64,000 nt of DNA from NCBI GenBank assembly GCA_947496185.1, contig CANMCD010000004.1, forward strand, positions 234,175 through 298,174. Direction: 5' to 3'. A model generated the notes under the pieces. That model had not been told where the DNA came from, ran no database searches, and worked only from the letters and a program-made list of their open reading frames with translations. This DNA comes from an uncultured Tenacibaculum sp. (GTDB lineage Bacteria > Bacteroidota > Bacteroidia > Flavobacteriales > Flavobacteriaceae). Numbering within the stretch: position 1 is the first letter of the stretch; each line of letters opens with the position of its first letter. Shown one piece after another: positions 15,754 through 24,756 of the stretch. The position numbers and the translations under genes are program-made.

Positions 15754-16725
15754 TTACACATTTCTGTTCATTAATTTTTCACCAAACGCCCGTAAACCTT
15801 GCTTTGCCTCTTCTGATACGTCAAGTTCTTTCAAATACTCAAAGGACTTATTCGTATACTTTTCAATCAGTTGCCTAGTATAATCAGGAATATTATTTGC
15901 CTCAAATAGCGTTGTAACTTTTTTTACTTTTTTTTCTATATTTTTTTCCTCTCCATTAAACAATTCTATCAAAATAGCCTTATCAGATGCACTTACTACT
16001 TCCAGTGCCTTTAAATACAAATAGGTTTTTTTATTCTCAATAATATCTCCTCCAACTTGCTTTCCGAAGGTTTCGGGGTCTCCGAATGCATCTAAATAAT
16101 CGTCCTGTAACTGAAAAGCAACACCAAGATTCAGTCCAAAATCGTATAAAAGCTGCGCTTGTTCTTCAGCTACTTCCGCCACAATGGCCCCCATTTTTAA
16201 TGCGGCACCAACTAAAACAGAAGTTTTAAGACGAATCATATTAATATACTCTTCAATAGTAACATCATTTCTAGTTTCAAAATCTACATCCAATTGTTGT
16301 CCATCACAAACCTCTAAAGCCGTTTTACTAAACAACTGAGCTAATGCCCTAAAAACGGAAGGTGAATAGTTTTCAAAATATTGATACGCTAAAATAAGCA
16401 TCGCATCTCCCGACAAAATCCCTGTGTTTACATCCCATTTTTCATGAACCGTCTCATGTCCTCTTCGCAGAGGAGCATCGTCCATAATATCATCATGAAC
16501 TAAGGTAAAATTATGAAACACCTCTACAGCAAATGCAGCAGGTAATGCTGCTTTATAATCGCCAGAAAAAATATCGGCTGCCATTAACGTCAACATAGGT
16601 CGTACCCGCTTCCCTCCTAACTTTAAAATATATTTAATAGGATCGTATAAATTTTTAGGCTCACGTTCAAGGTGCTGTTTTTGAAGAAAATTTATAAAAC
16701 TCTCTTGATATGCTAGTATATCCAA
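15754..16725 (-). CDS. Polyprenyl diphosphate synthase
   Basis: Trans-isoprenyl diphosphate synthase that extends allylic diphosphates with IPP. A 323-aa all-alpha enzyme with substrate motif GGKRVRP (about 37-43), first Asp-rich motif DDIMDD (78-83) and second motif FQLQDDYLDAFGD (about 203-215). The Phe-Thr-Leu-Val just before the first DDxxD bears on chain length, but exact product length (geranylgeranyl, octaprenyl or similar) cannot be set by eye. Divergent from the TetR-efflux operon, with a 123-bp intergenic region. Feeds quinone or carotenoid synthesis. Confidence 0.93.
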   Translation of the reverse strand: MDILAYQESFINFLQKQHLEREPKNLYDPIKYILKLGGKRVRPMLTLMAADIFSGDYKAALPAAFAVEVFHNFTLVHDDIMDDAPLRRGHETVHEKWDVNTGILSGDAMLILAYQYFENYSPSVFRALAQLFSKTALEVCDGQQLDVDFETRNDVTIEEYINMIRLKTSVLVGAALKMGAIVAEVAEEQAQLLYDFGLNLGVAFQLQDDYLDAFGDPETFGKQVGGDIIENKKTYLYLKALEVVSASDKAILIELFNGEEKNIEKKVKKVTTLFEANNIPDYTRQLIEKYTNKSFEYLKELDVSEEAKQGLRAFGEKLMNRNV

Positions 16726-16809
16726 ATCTGAAATTTTGGGTAAAAATAAGGCAAAGTAAAAGTATTAGCAATACGATGTTAAAAAAAGTTTAAAACTCAG
16801 GAAACTTTT

Positions 16810-16840
16810 TTTGTTTCTAAAGTTTCCTTGTGTATCTTTG
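16810..16840 (+). promoter_or_regulatory. Promoter of the TetR-efflux operon
   Basis: TTTG (16810-16813), a 19-bp spacer, then TATCTTTG (16833-16840): a textbook Bacteroidota -33/-7 pair. The ATG at 16849 begins 9 bp past the -7 box, so the transcript should be leaderless or nearly so. This also excludes the in-frame TTG at 16828 as the start. Confidence 0.8.
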
Positions 16841-16848
16841 TATCAATT

Positions 16849-17460
16849 ATGAGAGACAAAATTTTAGAAAAAGCGGGTAAAATGTTCTTGACACTTGGAT
16901 TCAAAAGTGTCACTATGGACGACATAGCACAAGAACTAAGCATATCAAAAAAAACCTTATACAAGTATTTTTCCAATAAGGTTTCCTTGGTAGATGCAGC
17001 CACCGAAGAAGTTCAAAAGGCTGTTGACGAAGCTATCATGTATATAAAAAATCTTCAACACAATGCCATCGAAGAAGAGTTTGCAGTAAAAGCCATATTT
17101 AAGGAGATGTTTAAAAACACCAAAACATCCCCCATGTATCAACTAAAAAAATATTATCCAGAAATTTATGAACGACTAAAAGAAAACGAAGTTTGCATAT
17201 TTAGAGACTGCAACTTAGACAATTTAACCAAAGGAATAGCCCAAGGACTCTACAGACCCTCAATCAATAAAGAACTCATTAGTAGCTTCTACTTTTCATT
17301 AATTTTTGGAGTTTTTGAAAACGAAAATTACTCACATGAAATGCAAGAAGTCATGAGAATTGAATATGAAATACTTGAATACCACATCAGAGCAATTGCT
17401 ACTGAAAAAGGAATCATTGAACTCGAAAAACATTTAAAAATCATAAATCAAAGCAATTAA
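16849..17460 (+). CDS. TetR/AcrR family transcriptional regulator
   Basis: DNA-binding regulator of 203 aa, probably a repressor of its own efflux operon. The N-terminal helix-turn-helix is typical: VTMDDIAQELSISKKTLYKYF, about residues 22-42. The C-terminal ligand-binding helices follow, with no recognisable ligand signature. The start at 16849 is chosen because the -7 box occupies 16833-16840. The TolC-like gene begins 2 bp after its stop, so repressor and pump are one transcript. No second palindrome is obvious in the short promoter region. Confidence 0.92.
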   Translation: MRDKILEKAGKMFLTLGFKSVTMDDIAQELSISKKTLYKYFSNKVSLVDAATEEVQKAVDEAIMYIKNLQHNAIEEEFAVKAIFKEMFKNTKTSPMYQLKKYYPEIYERLKENEVCIFRDCNLDNLTKGIAQGLYRPSINKELISSFYFSLIFGVFENENYSHEMQEVMRIEYEILEYHIRAIATEKGIIELEKHLKIINQSN

Positions 17461-17462
17461 CA

Positions 17463-18806
17463 ATGAAAAAATACATCTATAGTGTATTTATACTCTTTTT
17501 AATAAGCACCCTTCATGCACAAAAAAAAGAATTGCATCTATCTATGGAAGAAGCCATAGACTATGCTATAAAAAACAATTATGACAACAAAGTTGCTTCC
17601 AAAAACATTGAAGCTGCTAAAAAAAGAAGATGGGAAACAACCATCATTGGGCTCCCGCAAATCAATGGTAAAGTTGATTATCAATACTGGCTAAAGCAAC
17701 AAATTTCTATTTTACCAGGAGAAATTGCTGGAGGAGACCCTGGCACACTTGTTCCCGTAGTTTTTGGCACAAAGCACTCTGTGAATGCTTCTGTAACCCT
17801 AAGTCAGTTACTCTTTGACGGTTCCTATTTAGTAGGTTTGCAGTCTGCCAAAACTTACTTAAAAATTTCAGAGCAAGCCAAAGAAAAAACAGCTTTAACT
17901 ACTAGAGATGCCGTAATTAATGCCTACGGAAATGTTTTGATAACAGAAAAAACTATTGAAATCTTAGAAAGAAACAGCACGATACTTAAGAAAAACCTTT
18001 ACGAAACACAAAAAATCTATGAAAATGGATTAACAGAATTAGAAAACGTTGAGCAACTCCAAATCACCTTAGGTAGTATTGAAAACAACCTAAACAATGC
18101 TAAACGAATGAAGGCAATTGCCTACAAAATGTTGAACATAACTTTAGGAAACAAGGTCAATAAAAACCTCGTCTTAACAGACTCTTTGGATGACTTAGTC
18201 GTTAAGCACACCGATTTAAACCTACTAGCAAGTACTTTCAATATAAAAAACCACATAGACTACCAGATGGCTCAAAACGATGTGAGAAGCAAAGAACTGT
18301 TAGTAAAATACGAAAAAAGTAAAGCATTACCTAGTTTGGCTGCATTCATTAACTACGGAACCAATTCGAACGCTAATAATTTTAACTTCTTTGACCGTGA
18401 CCAACAATGGTTTGGATACTCTTTATTGGGCGTTAGTCTTAATGTTCCTATTTTTAGCAGCTTTGGAAGAAGTGCTAAAACTGCTAGAGCTAAAATTAAT
18501 CTTGAAAACGCTGAAATCAGAAAGGAAGAGATCACACAAAAGTTAAATTTACAGGCAGCCAATGCCAAAAGTGAGTACCAATTAAGCATTGAAAACTACG
18601 AAACAGCCAAAAAGAATTTAGCACTGGCTGAACGTATTGAAAAAAAGCAACAAATTAAATTTTTTGAAGGGATATCGTCAAGCTTTGACCTATTACAAGC
18701 ACAAAACCAACTATATACCCAACAAAACAATTATGTGCAATCGATGTTAAACGTCATTGCTAAAAAATCATCATTAGAAAACGCATTAAACATACCTATA
18801 AAATAA
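17463..18806 (+). CDS. TolC-family outer-membrane efflux protein
   Basis: Outer-membrane channel of a tripartite efflux pump. A Sec signal (residues 1-19, ending LHAQ) is followed by two OEP repeats of long amphipathic helices: first half about 25-215 with MEEAIDYAIKNNYD, second about 235-440 with AQNDVRSKELLVKYEKSKALPSL-type helices and LDLLQAQNQLY-like sequence. Length 447 aa is usual. It sits between the TetR gene (2-bp gap) and the membrane-fusion gene (7-bp gap). Confidence 0.93.
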   Translation: MKKYIYSVFILFLISTLHAQKKELHLSMEEAIDYAIKNNYDNKVASKNIEAAKKRRWETTIIGLPQINGKVDYQYWLKQQISILPGEIAGGDPGTLVPVVFGTKHSVNASVTLSQLLFDGSYLVGLQSAKTYLKISEQAKEKTALTTRDAVINAYGNVLITEKTIEILERNSTILKKNLYETQKIYENGLTELENVEQLQITLGSIENNLNNAKRMKAIAYKMLNITLGNKVNKNLVLTDSLDDLVVKHTDLNLLASTFNIKNHIDYQMAQNDVRSKELLVKYEKSKALPSLAAFINYGTNSNANNFNFFDRDQQWFGYSLLGVSLNVPIFSSFGRSAKTARAKINLENAEIRKEEITQKLNLQAANAKSEYQLSIENYETAKKNLALAERIEKKQQIKFFEGISSSFDLLQAQNQLYTQQNNYVQSMLNVIAKKSSLENALNIPIK

Positions 18807-18813
18807 CCAACTC

Positions 18814-20004
18814 ATGAGAAAAATTGTAGTAACACTTATAACAGCGACATTATTTGCCTCGTGTGGAGATAAGAATCAATCAGTCGAGTCTGTAATAAGC
18901 TCACAAGATATATTGAAAATTCGTACCAAAAAGGACGCATTAGAACAACAACAGCAAGATTTGGCATCACAAATCAAATTACTGAGTGATGAAATTGCCA
19001 AACTTGATCCGAATAAAAAAATACCTTTAATCACTACCATTACGGTACAAGAACAGCCTTTTATTCATTATCTCGATGTTCAAGGAAGCGTACAAACCAA
19101 AAAAAATGTGTTGGTATATCCAGAAATGCCCGGACAACTGGTAAGAATATACGTAAAAGAAGGGCAACGTGTTATTAAGGGTCAAGCCTTGGCTAAAATA
19201 GACGACGGTGGTTTAGCACAGCAACTTGCACAAGCAGAAACACAAAAAGCACTTGCAAAAACCACTTTTGAAAGACAAAAAAGACTTTGGGAGCAAAAAA
19301 TTGGCGCTGAAATCCAATACCTACAAACCAAAACAAACTTTGAGTCATTAGCAAGAACCGTTAATCAATTAAAACAGCAATTAGGAAAAAGCATTATTAA
19401 GGCTCCTTTTACAGGTATCGTAGACGACGTAATCAAAGAACAAGGAACCATTGTTTCTCCTGGCCCCGGAGCAGAAGTATTCCGAATTGTTAATTTAAGT
19501 GACATGTATATCGAAACCAATGTGCCAGAAAGCCATATCTCTTCTGTTAAAAAAGGGAAAACGGTAGAAGTTAGTTTTCCTATTTTAGGCAAAAAAATCA
19601 CTTCTAAAGTACGTCAAGCAGGTAACTTCATTCATCCTATCAATCGTACATTTAAAATAGAAGTATCGGTTCCTAACAAAGATAGAAGCATCAAACCTAA
19701 TTTGACCGCAAAACTGAGAATTAACGATTACAGCAACCCAAAAGCCATCTTAATTCCACAGAGCATTATCTCAGAAAACGCAAAGGGACAACAATACATT
19801 TACACGGTTAAAGACATTAAAAATAATATCGGAAAAGCACAAAGAGTAATCATCGAAACAGGTAAAACCCAAGGAGATGTTATTGAAGTATTGTCTGAAT
19901 TAGCCTCGGGTACTCAAATAATACAAGAGGGTGCTAGAAGCGTTAAAGACAATCAAGAGGTCAAGCTATTAAACTCAAAAACTGTTTCATTAACCGAAAA
20001 ATAA
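18814..20004 (+). CDS. RND efflux membrane-fusion protein (lipoprotein)
   Basis: Periplasmic adaptor of the tripartite pump, 396 aa. The N-terminal lipobox LFASC (Cys16) anchors it to a membrane. A short coiled coil (about 37-68, rich in Gln/Leu/Lys) precedes the usual fold: lipoyl half-motif PEMPGQLVRIYVKEGQRV (about 105-122), alpha-hairpin (about 130-190), second lipoyl half with IIKAPFTGIVDDV, beta-barrel and membrane-proximal domains. The extra N-terminal coiled coil before the lipoyl domain is common in Bacteroidota MFPs. It is flanked closely by the TolC-like and RND genes. Confidence 0.93.
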   Translation: MRKIVVTLITATLFASCGDKNQSVESVISSQDILKIRTKKDALEQQQQDLASQIKLLSDEIAKLDPNKKIPLITTITVQEQPFIHYLDVQGSVQTKKNVLVYPEMPGQLVRIYVKEGQRVIKGQALAKIDDGGLAQQLAQAETQKALAKTTFERQKRLWEQKIGAEIQYLQTKTNFESLARTVNQLKQQLGKSIIKAPFTGIVDDVIKEQGTIVSPGPGAEVFRIVNLSDMYIETNVPESHISSVKKGKTVEVSFPILGKKITSKVRQAGNFIHPINRTFKIEVSVPNKDRSIKPNLTAKLRINDYSNPKAILIPQSIISENAKGQQYIYTVKDIKNNIGKAQRVIIETGKTQGDVIEVLSELASGTQIIQEGARSVKDNQEVKLLNSKTVSLTEK

Positions 20005-20011
20005 AAAACTA

Positions 20012-23000
20012 ATGACTGATAAGCAAAAAAAGCAAATCGATAAAGAATTTGGTTTATCTTCTTGGGCTATTGGTAACAAAACGACCATATACGTCTTAAT
20101 GGCCTTGATATTCTTTCTCGGAATCTCAGCCTTTATCAACATGCCTAGGGAAAATTTCCCAGAAATTAGAGAAACTAAAATTTATATTAGCTCAATTTAC
20201 CCCGGAAATACTGCCGAGGATGTTGAAAAACTCATTACGGATCCTTTAGAAGACAAACTAAAAACGGTTAGTAATGTCGTCAAAGTAACCTCTACCTCAC
20301 AAGAAGATTATTCAATGATTATTGTAGAGTTTGACGAAAACATCACTGTTGACCAAGCCAAACAAAAGGTAAAGGACGAAATTGACCAAGAAACCTCTAG
20401 TGAAGATTGGCCTACCTTTAACGGTGCAAAAGTTGAACCCAATGTTTTTGAACTAAGTCTTTCAGAAGAAATGCCTATTCTTAACATTAATATTTCGGGA
20501 GATTATCCCGTTGAAAAACTGAAAGAATACGGAGAATATCTTGAAGATGAAATTGAAAACCTATCTGAAATTAAAAAGGTTGACATAAGAGGTGCTGAAA
20601 AAAAGGAAGTTGAAGTAGCGGTCGATATTTATAAAATGATGGCTTCTGAAATCAGCTTTCAAGACATCACCAATGCAATCAACGGGGGCAACCTAACCAT
20701 GTCTGCAGGAAACTTAGTTGCTAGTGGACAACGAAGAACAATTCGTATTTTAGGAGAAATCGAAAAACCAAAAGAACTAGAAAACTTTGTCGTAAAAACA
20801 GAAAGAGGAAAATCTGTATACCTAAAAGACATAGCTGTCATTTCTTTTAAAGACAAAGACAAAACAACCTATGCCAGAGAGTTTGGAGATGCTGTGGTTA
20901 TGCTAGACGTAAAAAAACGTTCTGGTAAAAACATGGTTGAAGCAGCCGAAAAAATTCAAAAAATTGTAGAACACGCCAAAACAAATGTGTTTCCTCAAAA
21001 CCTAAAGATTAGTATTTCTAATGACCAATCCTCAAAAACTATCGGACAAGTTGACGACTTGGTGAACAACATTATTTTTGGGGTGATCTTAGTGGTCTTG
21101 GTATTGATGTTCTTTTTAGGGTTTAAAAATGCATTATTTGTAGGTTTTGCCATCCCTATGTCTATGTTTATGTCTCTTATGATATTAAACACCTTAGGGT
21201 ATACCATGAACACCATGATTTTATTCGGATTAATCATGGGATTAGGGATGCTAGTAGATAACGGAATTGTGGTGGTTGAAAATGTATACCGCCTCATGGA
21301 CGAAGGCATGTCTAGAATCGAAGCCGCAAAAAAAGGAATTGGCGAAATTGCCTTTCCAATTATTATCTCTACACTAACTACTGTAGCTGCTTTTGTTCCT
21401 TTAGCCTTATGGCCCGGAGTAATGGGGCAATTCATGAAGTACTTCCCGATTACGCTATCGGCAGTTTTAGGTTCTTCACTATTTGTTGCCATTTTCTTTA
21501 ATTCGGTAATGGTATCTCAGTTCATGAGCGTAGAGGATAAAAATATGCCGTTAAAGCGTATTATACTATTATCTTCTATCGTTGGTGGATTTGGATTACT
21601 TATCATCCTTGTTGGTGGGCAATATAGGGCTTTAGGAACCATCATGCTCTTTACTGCAGTGATGCTATGGGTATACCGTCTTGCGTTAAGACCTTGGGCA
21701 AATGCTTTTCAAAACAAGGTACTTCCTCGTTGGGAACGTGCTTACGAAAAAGCCTTGCGTGCCGTATTAAAAGGATACAGACCTATCATTCTTTCCGTAC
21801 TTACCTTCCTATTATTATTTATCGCTTTTGGAGGCTTCGGGGCTTCGATTGGCAGTCAACGTACGAAAGTAGAATTTTTCCCAGATAATACACCCAATCA
21901 AATCATTGTTTATATCGAATACCCACAAGGAACGGACATCGAAAAAACAAACACCATTATGAAGGATTTGGAAAAGCGTGTATACAAAGTACTAAATGCT
22001 CCTAAATACTTAGACAATGGATACAATTTCTTAGTAGAAAGTGCCGTATCACAAGTAGGTGCAGGATCTGGAAATCCACAAACTGACGGAGGTTCTACTG
22101 CTGAAATGCCTCATAGAGGAAAAATAACGGCATCAATGCGTGAATACAAATACCGTAGAGGTTTAGACAGTAAAGAATTACAAAAAGAAGTAACGGAAGC
22201 CTTGAAAGGGATTTACCCCGGACTATCAATCGCTGTAGAAAAAGAAGCCGTAGGCCCTCCTGCAGGATACCCAATCAATATTGAATTGGAAGGAAAAGAC
22301 TATGACGAAATGATTGTTACTGCCGAAAAGATGCGTGACTTTATAAATGCTAAAAATATTCCGGGTATTGATGAATTAAAAATTGATGTAAACAAATCAA
22401 AACCTGTAATGTTGGTTAATATCGACAGAGAAAAAGCAGGAGAACTTGGGGTAGGTGCTGCTCAAGTAGGACAACAATTACGTAATTCTATATTCGGAGC
22501 AAAAGCTGGTGTTTATAAAGAAGATGGAGATGATTATGATGTGTATGTACGTTTTAATAAAGAAAACAGGTACAACACTAGTGCAATATTCAACCAAATG
22601 ATAACGTTTCGAGATCCTACAAACGGACAAATCAAAACAATTCCTGTTTCTGCCATTGCTTCGCAAAGTAATACTTCAGGTTTTAGTGCTATTAAACACA
22701 AACAAGCCAAAAGAATTGTTACGGTATATTCTGCATTGGCTCCGGGCTATACGGATGCTGCTGCGATCGTTACTAAGATTCAAAACGAAATGAAGTCGTT
22801 TACAGAACTCCCTGATACTATTAAGGTAGATTATACAGGGCAAATCGAAGAGCAAAACAAACAAATGGCATTTTTGATGGGAGCGTTTTTTGCAGGATTA
22901 GGACTCATCTTTTTAATTCTAATTTTCCAATTCAACTCTGTATCAAGGCCTGCTATTATTATGTTGGCGATATTCTTAAGTTTAATTGGTGTTTTTGGTG

Positions 23001-23473
23001 GACTGATCATCACTGCCAAGCCTTTTGTAATTATGATGACCATGATGGGAATCATATCACTGGCGGGTATTGTTGTTAACAATGGTGTAGTATTATTAGA
23101 CTATACCCAATTATTAATCGATCGTAAAAAAGTAGAAAACAATGTTGATGATAATGATTATGTTGATATTAACACCCTAAAAGAAGCCATTATCAAAGGA
23201 GGAAAAGCACGTTTGCGCCCTGTATTATTAACGGCAATTACTACTATACTTGGGTTAATTCCTTTGGCTACGGGATTAAACATTAATTTTTACACCTTAG
23301 TTTCTGAATTTGATCCGCACATCTATGTAGGAGGTGATAACGTAATTTTCTGGGGACCGTTGGCTTGGACAGTTATCTATGGACTGTTTATTGCAACCTT
23401 CCTAACCCTAATTGTGGTACCGATATTATTCTATTTAGTAACCAAATTTAAAATATGGTTACGAACTTTTTGA
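20012..23473 (+). CDS. RND-family efflux transporter (AcrB/HAE1-like)
   Basis: Inner-membrane proton-driven exporter, 1153 aa, with twelve predicted TM helices in two halves. Seen: TM1 with NMPRENFPEIRETKIYI just after it; central TM block (about 350-560) with GLGMLVDNGIVVVENVYRLM, the TM4 Asp region that carries protons; second porter loop (about 610-900); second TM block with GIVVNNGVVLLDY. It is longer than AcrB (about 1050) because of insertions around 505-560 and before the last TM helices. The substrate is not predictable. Last gene of the operon, ended by a strong hairpin. Confidence 0.94.
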   Translation: MTDKQKKQIDKEFGLSSWAIGNKTTIYVLMALIFFLGISAFINMPRENFPEIRETKIYISSIYPGNTAEDVEKLITDPLEDKLKTVSNVVKVTSTSQEDYSMIIVEFDENITVDQAKQKVKDEIDQETSSEDWPTFNGAKVEPNVFELSLSEEMPILNINISGDYPVEKLKEYGEYLEDEIENLSEIKKVDIRGAEKKEVEVAVDIYKMMASEISFQDITNAINGGNLTMSAGNLVASGQRRTIRILGEIEKPKELENFVVKTERGKSVYLKDIAVISFKDKDKTTYAREFGDAVVMLDVKKRSGKNMVEAAEKIQKIVEHAKTNVFPQNLKISISNDQSSKTIGQVDDLVNNIIFGVILVVLVLMFFLGFKNALFVGFAIPMSMFMSLMILNTLGYTMNTMILFGLIMGLGMLVDNGIVVVENVYRLMDEGMSRIEAAKKGIGEIAFPIIISTLTTVAAFVPLALWPGVMGQFMKYFPITLSAVLGSSLFVAIFFNSVMVSQFMSVEDKNMPLKRIILLSSIVGGFGLLIILVGGQYRALGTIMLFTAVMLWVYRLALRPWANAFQNKVLPRWERAYEKALRAVLKGYRPIILSVLTFLLLFIAFGGFGASIGSQRTKVEFFPDNTPNQIIVYIEYPQGTDIEKTNTIMKDLEKRVYKVLNAPKYLDNGYNFLVESAVSQVGAGSGNPQTDGGSTAEMPHRGKITASMREYKYRRGLDSKELQKEVTEALKGIYPGLSIAVEKEAVGPPAGYPINIELEGKDYDEMIVTAEKMRDFINAKNIPGIDELKIDVNKSKPVMLVNIDREKAGELGVGAAQVGQQLRNSIFGAKAGVYKEDGDDYDVYVRFNKENRYNTSAIFNQMITFRDPTNGQIKTIPVSAIASQSNTSGFSAIKHKQAKRIVTVYSALAPGYTDAAAIVTKIQNEMKSFTELPDTIKVDYTGQIEEQNKQMAFLMGAFFAGLGLIFLILIFQFNSVSRPAIIMLAIFLSLIGVFGGLIITAKPFVIMMTMMGIISLAGIVVNNGVVLLDYTQLLIDRKKVENNVDDNDYVDINTLKEAIIKGGKARLRPVLLTAITTILGLIPLATGLNINFYTLVSEFDPHIYVGGDNVIFWGPLAWTVIYGLFIATFLTLIVVPILFYLVTKFKIWLRTF

Positions 23474-23500
23474 TAGTTTTACTCCTATCAACTTAGCTAT

Positions 23501-23541
23501 AAAAAAGGGTTGGTTGTCAAGTTTGACTACCAGCCTTTTTC
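23501..23541 (+). terminator. Terminator of the efflux operon
   Basis: A long hairpin of A-run, GG and TTGGT pairs with ACCAGCC and T-run, continued by GTCAA/TTGAC around a short loop. It ends in TTTTT at 23536-23540. It abuts the recX -7 box at 23542. Confidence 0.75.
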
Positions 23542-23549
23542 TATCTTTG
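23542..23549 (+). promoter_or_regulatory. -7 box of recX
   Basis: TATCTTTG, consensus TAnnTTTG, ends 7 bp before the recX ATG, so the message is probably leaderless. A TTTG lies 16 bp upstream (23522-23525), inside the terminator hairpin of the efflux operon. Confidence 0.65.
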
Positions 23550-23556
23550 TCACTTC

Positions 23557-24030
23557 ATGAAGAAAAAAATATTTACCCTTGAAGAGATCAAAAGAAAACT
23601 GGAAAGGTATTGTGTCTACCAAGATCGATGTCATAAGGAAATTGAGACGAAATTATTTGAATACAATCTTATTCCTGAAGCTAAAGAACATGTCTTACTA
23701 CATCTTTTAGAACACAATTTTCTGAATGAAGAACGCTTTTCTAAAAGTTTTGCTCGTGGAAAATTTCGAATTAAAAAATGGGGTAAAGAAAGAATTATTC
23801 GTGAACTTACCTTACGAGACATCTCTCCCTACAACATCAAAAGTGCTTTAAAGGAAATTGATACCGAAACCTATATCTCTCATTTAAAAGAACTCATCGA
23901 AAAAAAAAATCAAGCGTTACAAAGCAAAGAGCCTGTTTTTTTTAAACGAAAGAAAAAACTATTTGATTATGCGAAATATAAAGGATACGAAACTTCATTA
24001 ATTTTGGAGATTTTATCGAATTATGAATAA
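23557..24030 (+). CDS. recX: RecX family regulator of RecA
   Basis: Small helical protein (157 aa) that modulates RecA filaments. Three-helix RecX repeats are visible: LEEIKRKLERYCVYQDRCHKE (about 5-25), LLEHNFLNEERFSKSFARGKFRIKKWGKERI (about 50-80) and FDYAKYKGYETSLILEIL at the C-terminus. It is not next to recA here; many Bacteroidota have recX alone. The start is the only ATG compatible with the -7 box 7 bp upstream. Confidence 0.9.
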   Translation: MKKKIFTLEEIKRKLERYCVYQDRCHKEIETKLFEYNLIPEAKEHVLLHLLEHNFLNEERFSKSFARGKFRIKKWGKERIIRELTLRDISPYNIKSALKEIDTETYISHLKELIEKKNQALQSKEPVFFKRKKKLFDYAKYKGYETSLILEILSNYE

Positions 24031-24057
24031 TATCATAACTTGGCTCTATCCCTACTA

Positions 24058-24284
24058 ATGGGCTATATAAGAGGAAAAGACAAGTATATCGAACTCTCGA
24101 CTGAGAATATCCAAGAAATTTAAAAAAGAATCAATATAAAAATCCCCGAAGCGGACACCTCCTTTTTGGCAAGTATATAAATAAACTGGTAGTGGCATGT
24201 ATCATCGCTACCATTATCTTATCCGCCCTCACATATTTTAAAGACTTTATCAACAGAATTAAAGAAACTAAAAAAAACTTATAA
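24058..24284 (+). pseudogene. Disrupted small membrane-protein gene
   Basis: An ATG at 24058 reads MGYIRGKDKYIELSTENIQEI, then a TAA. The same frame continues KRINIKIPEADTSFLASI to another stop. In the next frame NKLVVACIIATIILSALTYF (a clear TM helix) and KDFINRIKETKKNL run to a stop at 24282-24284. One stop and one frameshift therefore separate what looks like a single protein of about 75 aa. Family not recognised; whether the pieces were ever one gene is inference. Confidence 0.4.
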
Positions 24285-24428
24285 ACAGGCAGCATGAGAT
24301 AAAGCTTCGTTCTAAAACCTCTCAGACACATACCCATAAGGTTTACCCTTTATCACCCTATAGATTCTGTTTGTTTTTTTAATAATTTTGTCACAAAAAA
24401 CACATCGTTATTTCTCCAAAAACAGAAA

Positions 24429-24563
24429 ATGAAAAACAACAACGGCATAGGACTAAAAAACATGAAACAACGGGTAAAAAGGAACAACGGATCTTTTGAA
24501 ATAAAATCAACCCCTAACAAAGGAACTGTCGTAAGCCTAAACCTTCCTTACAGTTTCGAATAG
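24429..24563 (+). pseudogene. C-terminal remnant of a sensor histidine kinase
   Basis: Plus-strand codons read NNGIGLKNMKQRVKRNNGSF, then EIKSTPNKGTVVSLNLPYSFE and a stop at 24561-24563. This is the G2-box end of an HATPase domain as found in NarL/LytTR-linked sensor kinases (GIGLxNMxxRxxxxxGxFxIxSxxxxGTxVxLxLP). Only the last 40-odd residues remain; no kinase sequence is found upstream. A response regulator is not present nearby. Confidence 0.7.
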
Positions 24564-24655
24564 CAAGCAATAGCACACACCTAAACATCATATATCACAT
24601 ATCACCTTAAAAACAACAGCCATCAGTCTTTTTTAGGGAGTGGCAGATACTTTGT

Positions 24656-24704
24656 GACGTCCTAAAATTGCTACAAACCAATGCAATTACTTTTTTAGGA
24701 CGTC
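24656..24704. repeat. Long inverted repeat
   Basis: GACGTCCTAAAA (24656-24667) is a perfect inverted match to TTTTAGGACGTC (24693-24704). Inside it ATTGC pairs with GCAAT, leaving an 11-nt loop. It is longer than needed for termination and lacks a clean T-run on the minus strand, although it lies about 50 bp past the end of the beta-propeller gene. Confidence 0.7.
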
Positions 24705-24756
24705 TCAACAGTACGTATTAACACGTATTTTAAAACGTTAAAAGGAAGTTGTTCCC

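Larger units (their letters stand above)
24031..24756. other. Gene graveyard, 726 bp
   Basis: No intact gene. It holds remnants of a small membrane protein (24058-24284) and a histidine-kinase tail (24429-24563), then a long inverted repeat (24656-24704). The rest shows nothing recognisable. Confidence 0.7.

Noticed and set aside
16828-16848. Upstream TTG start for the TetR gene
   Set aside because: A perfect -7 box occupies these bases, so the region is not transcribed.
22478-23082. Minus-strand frames opposite the RND transporter
   Set aside because: Antisense shadows of a well-supported membrane protein; no independent signals.
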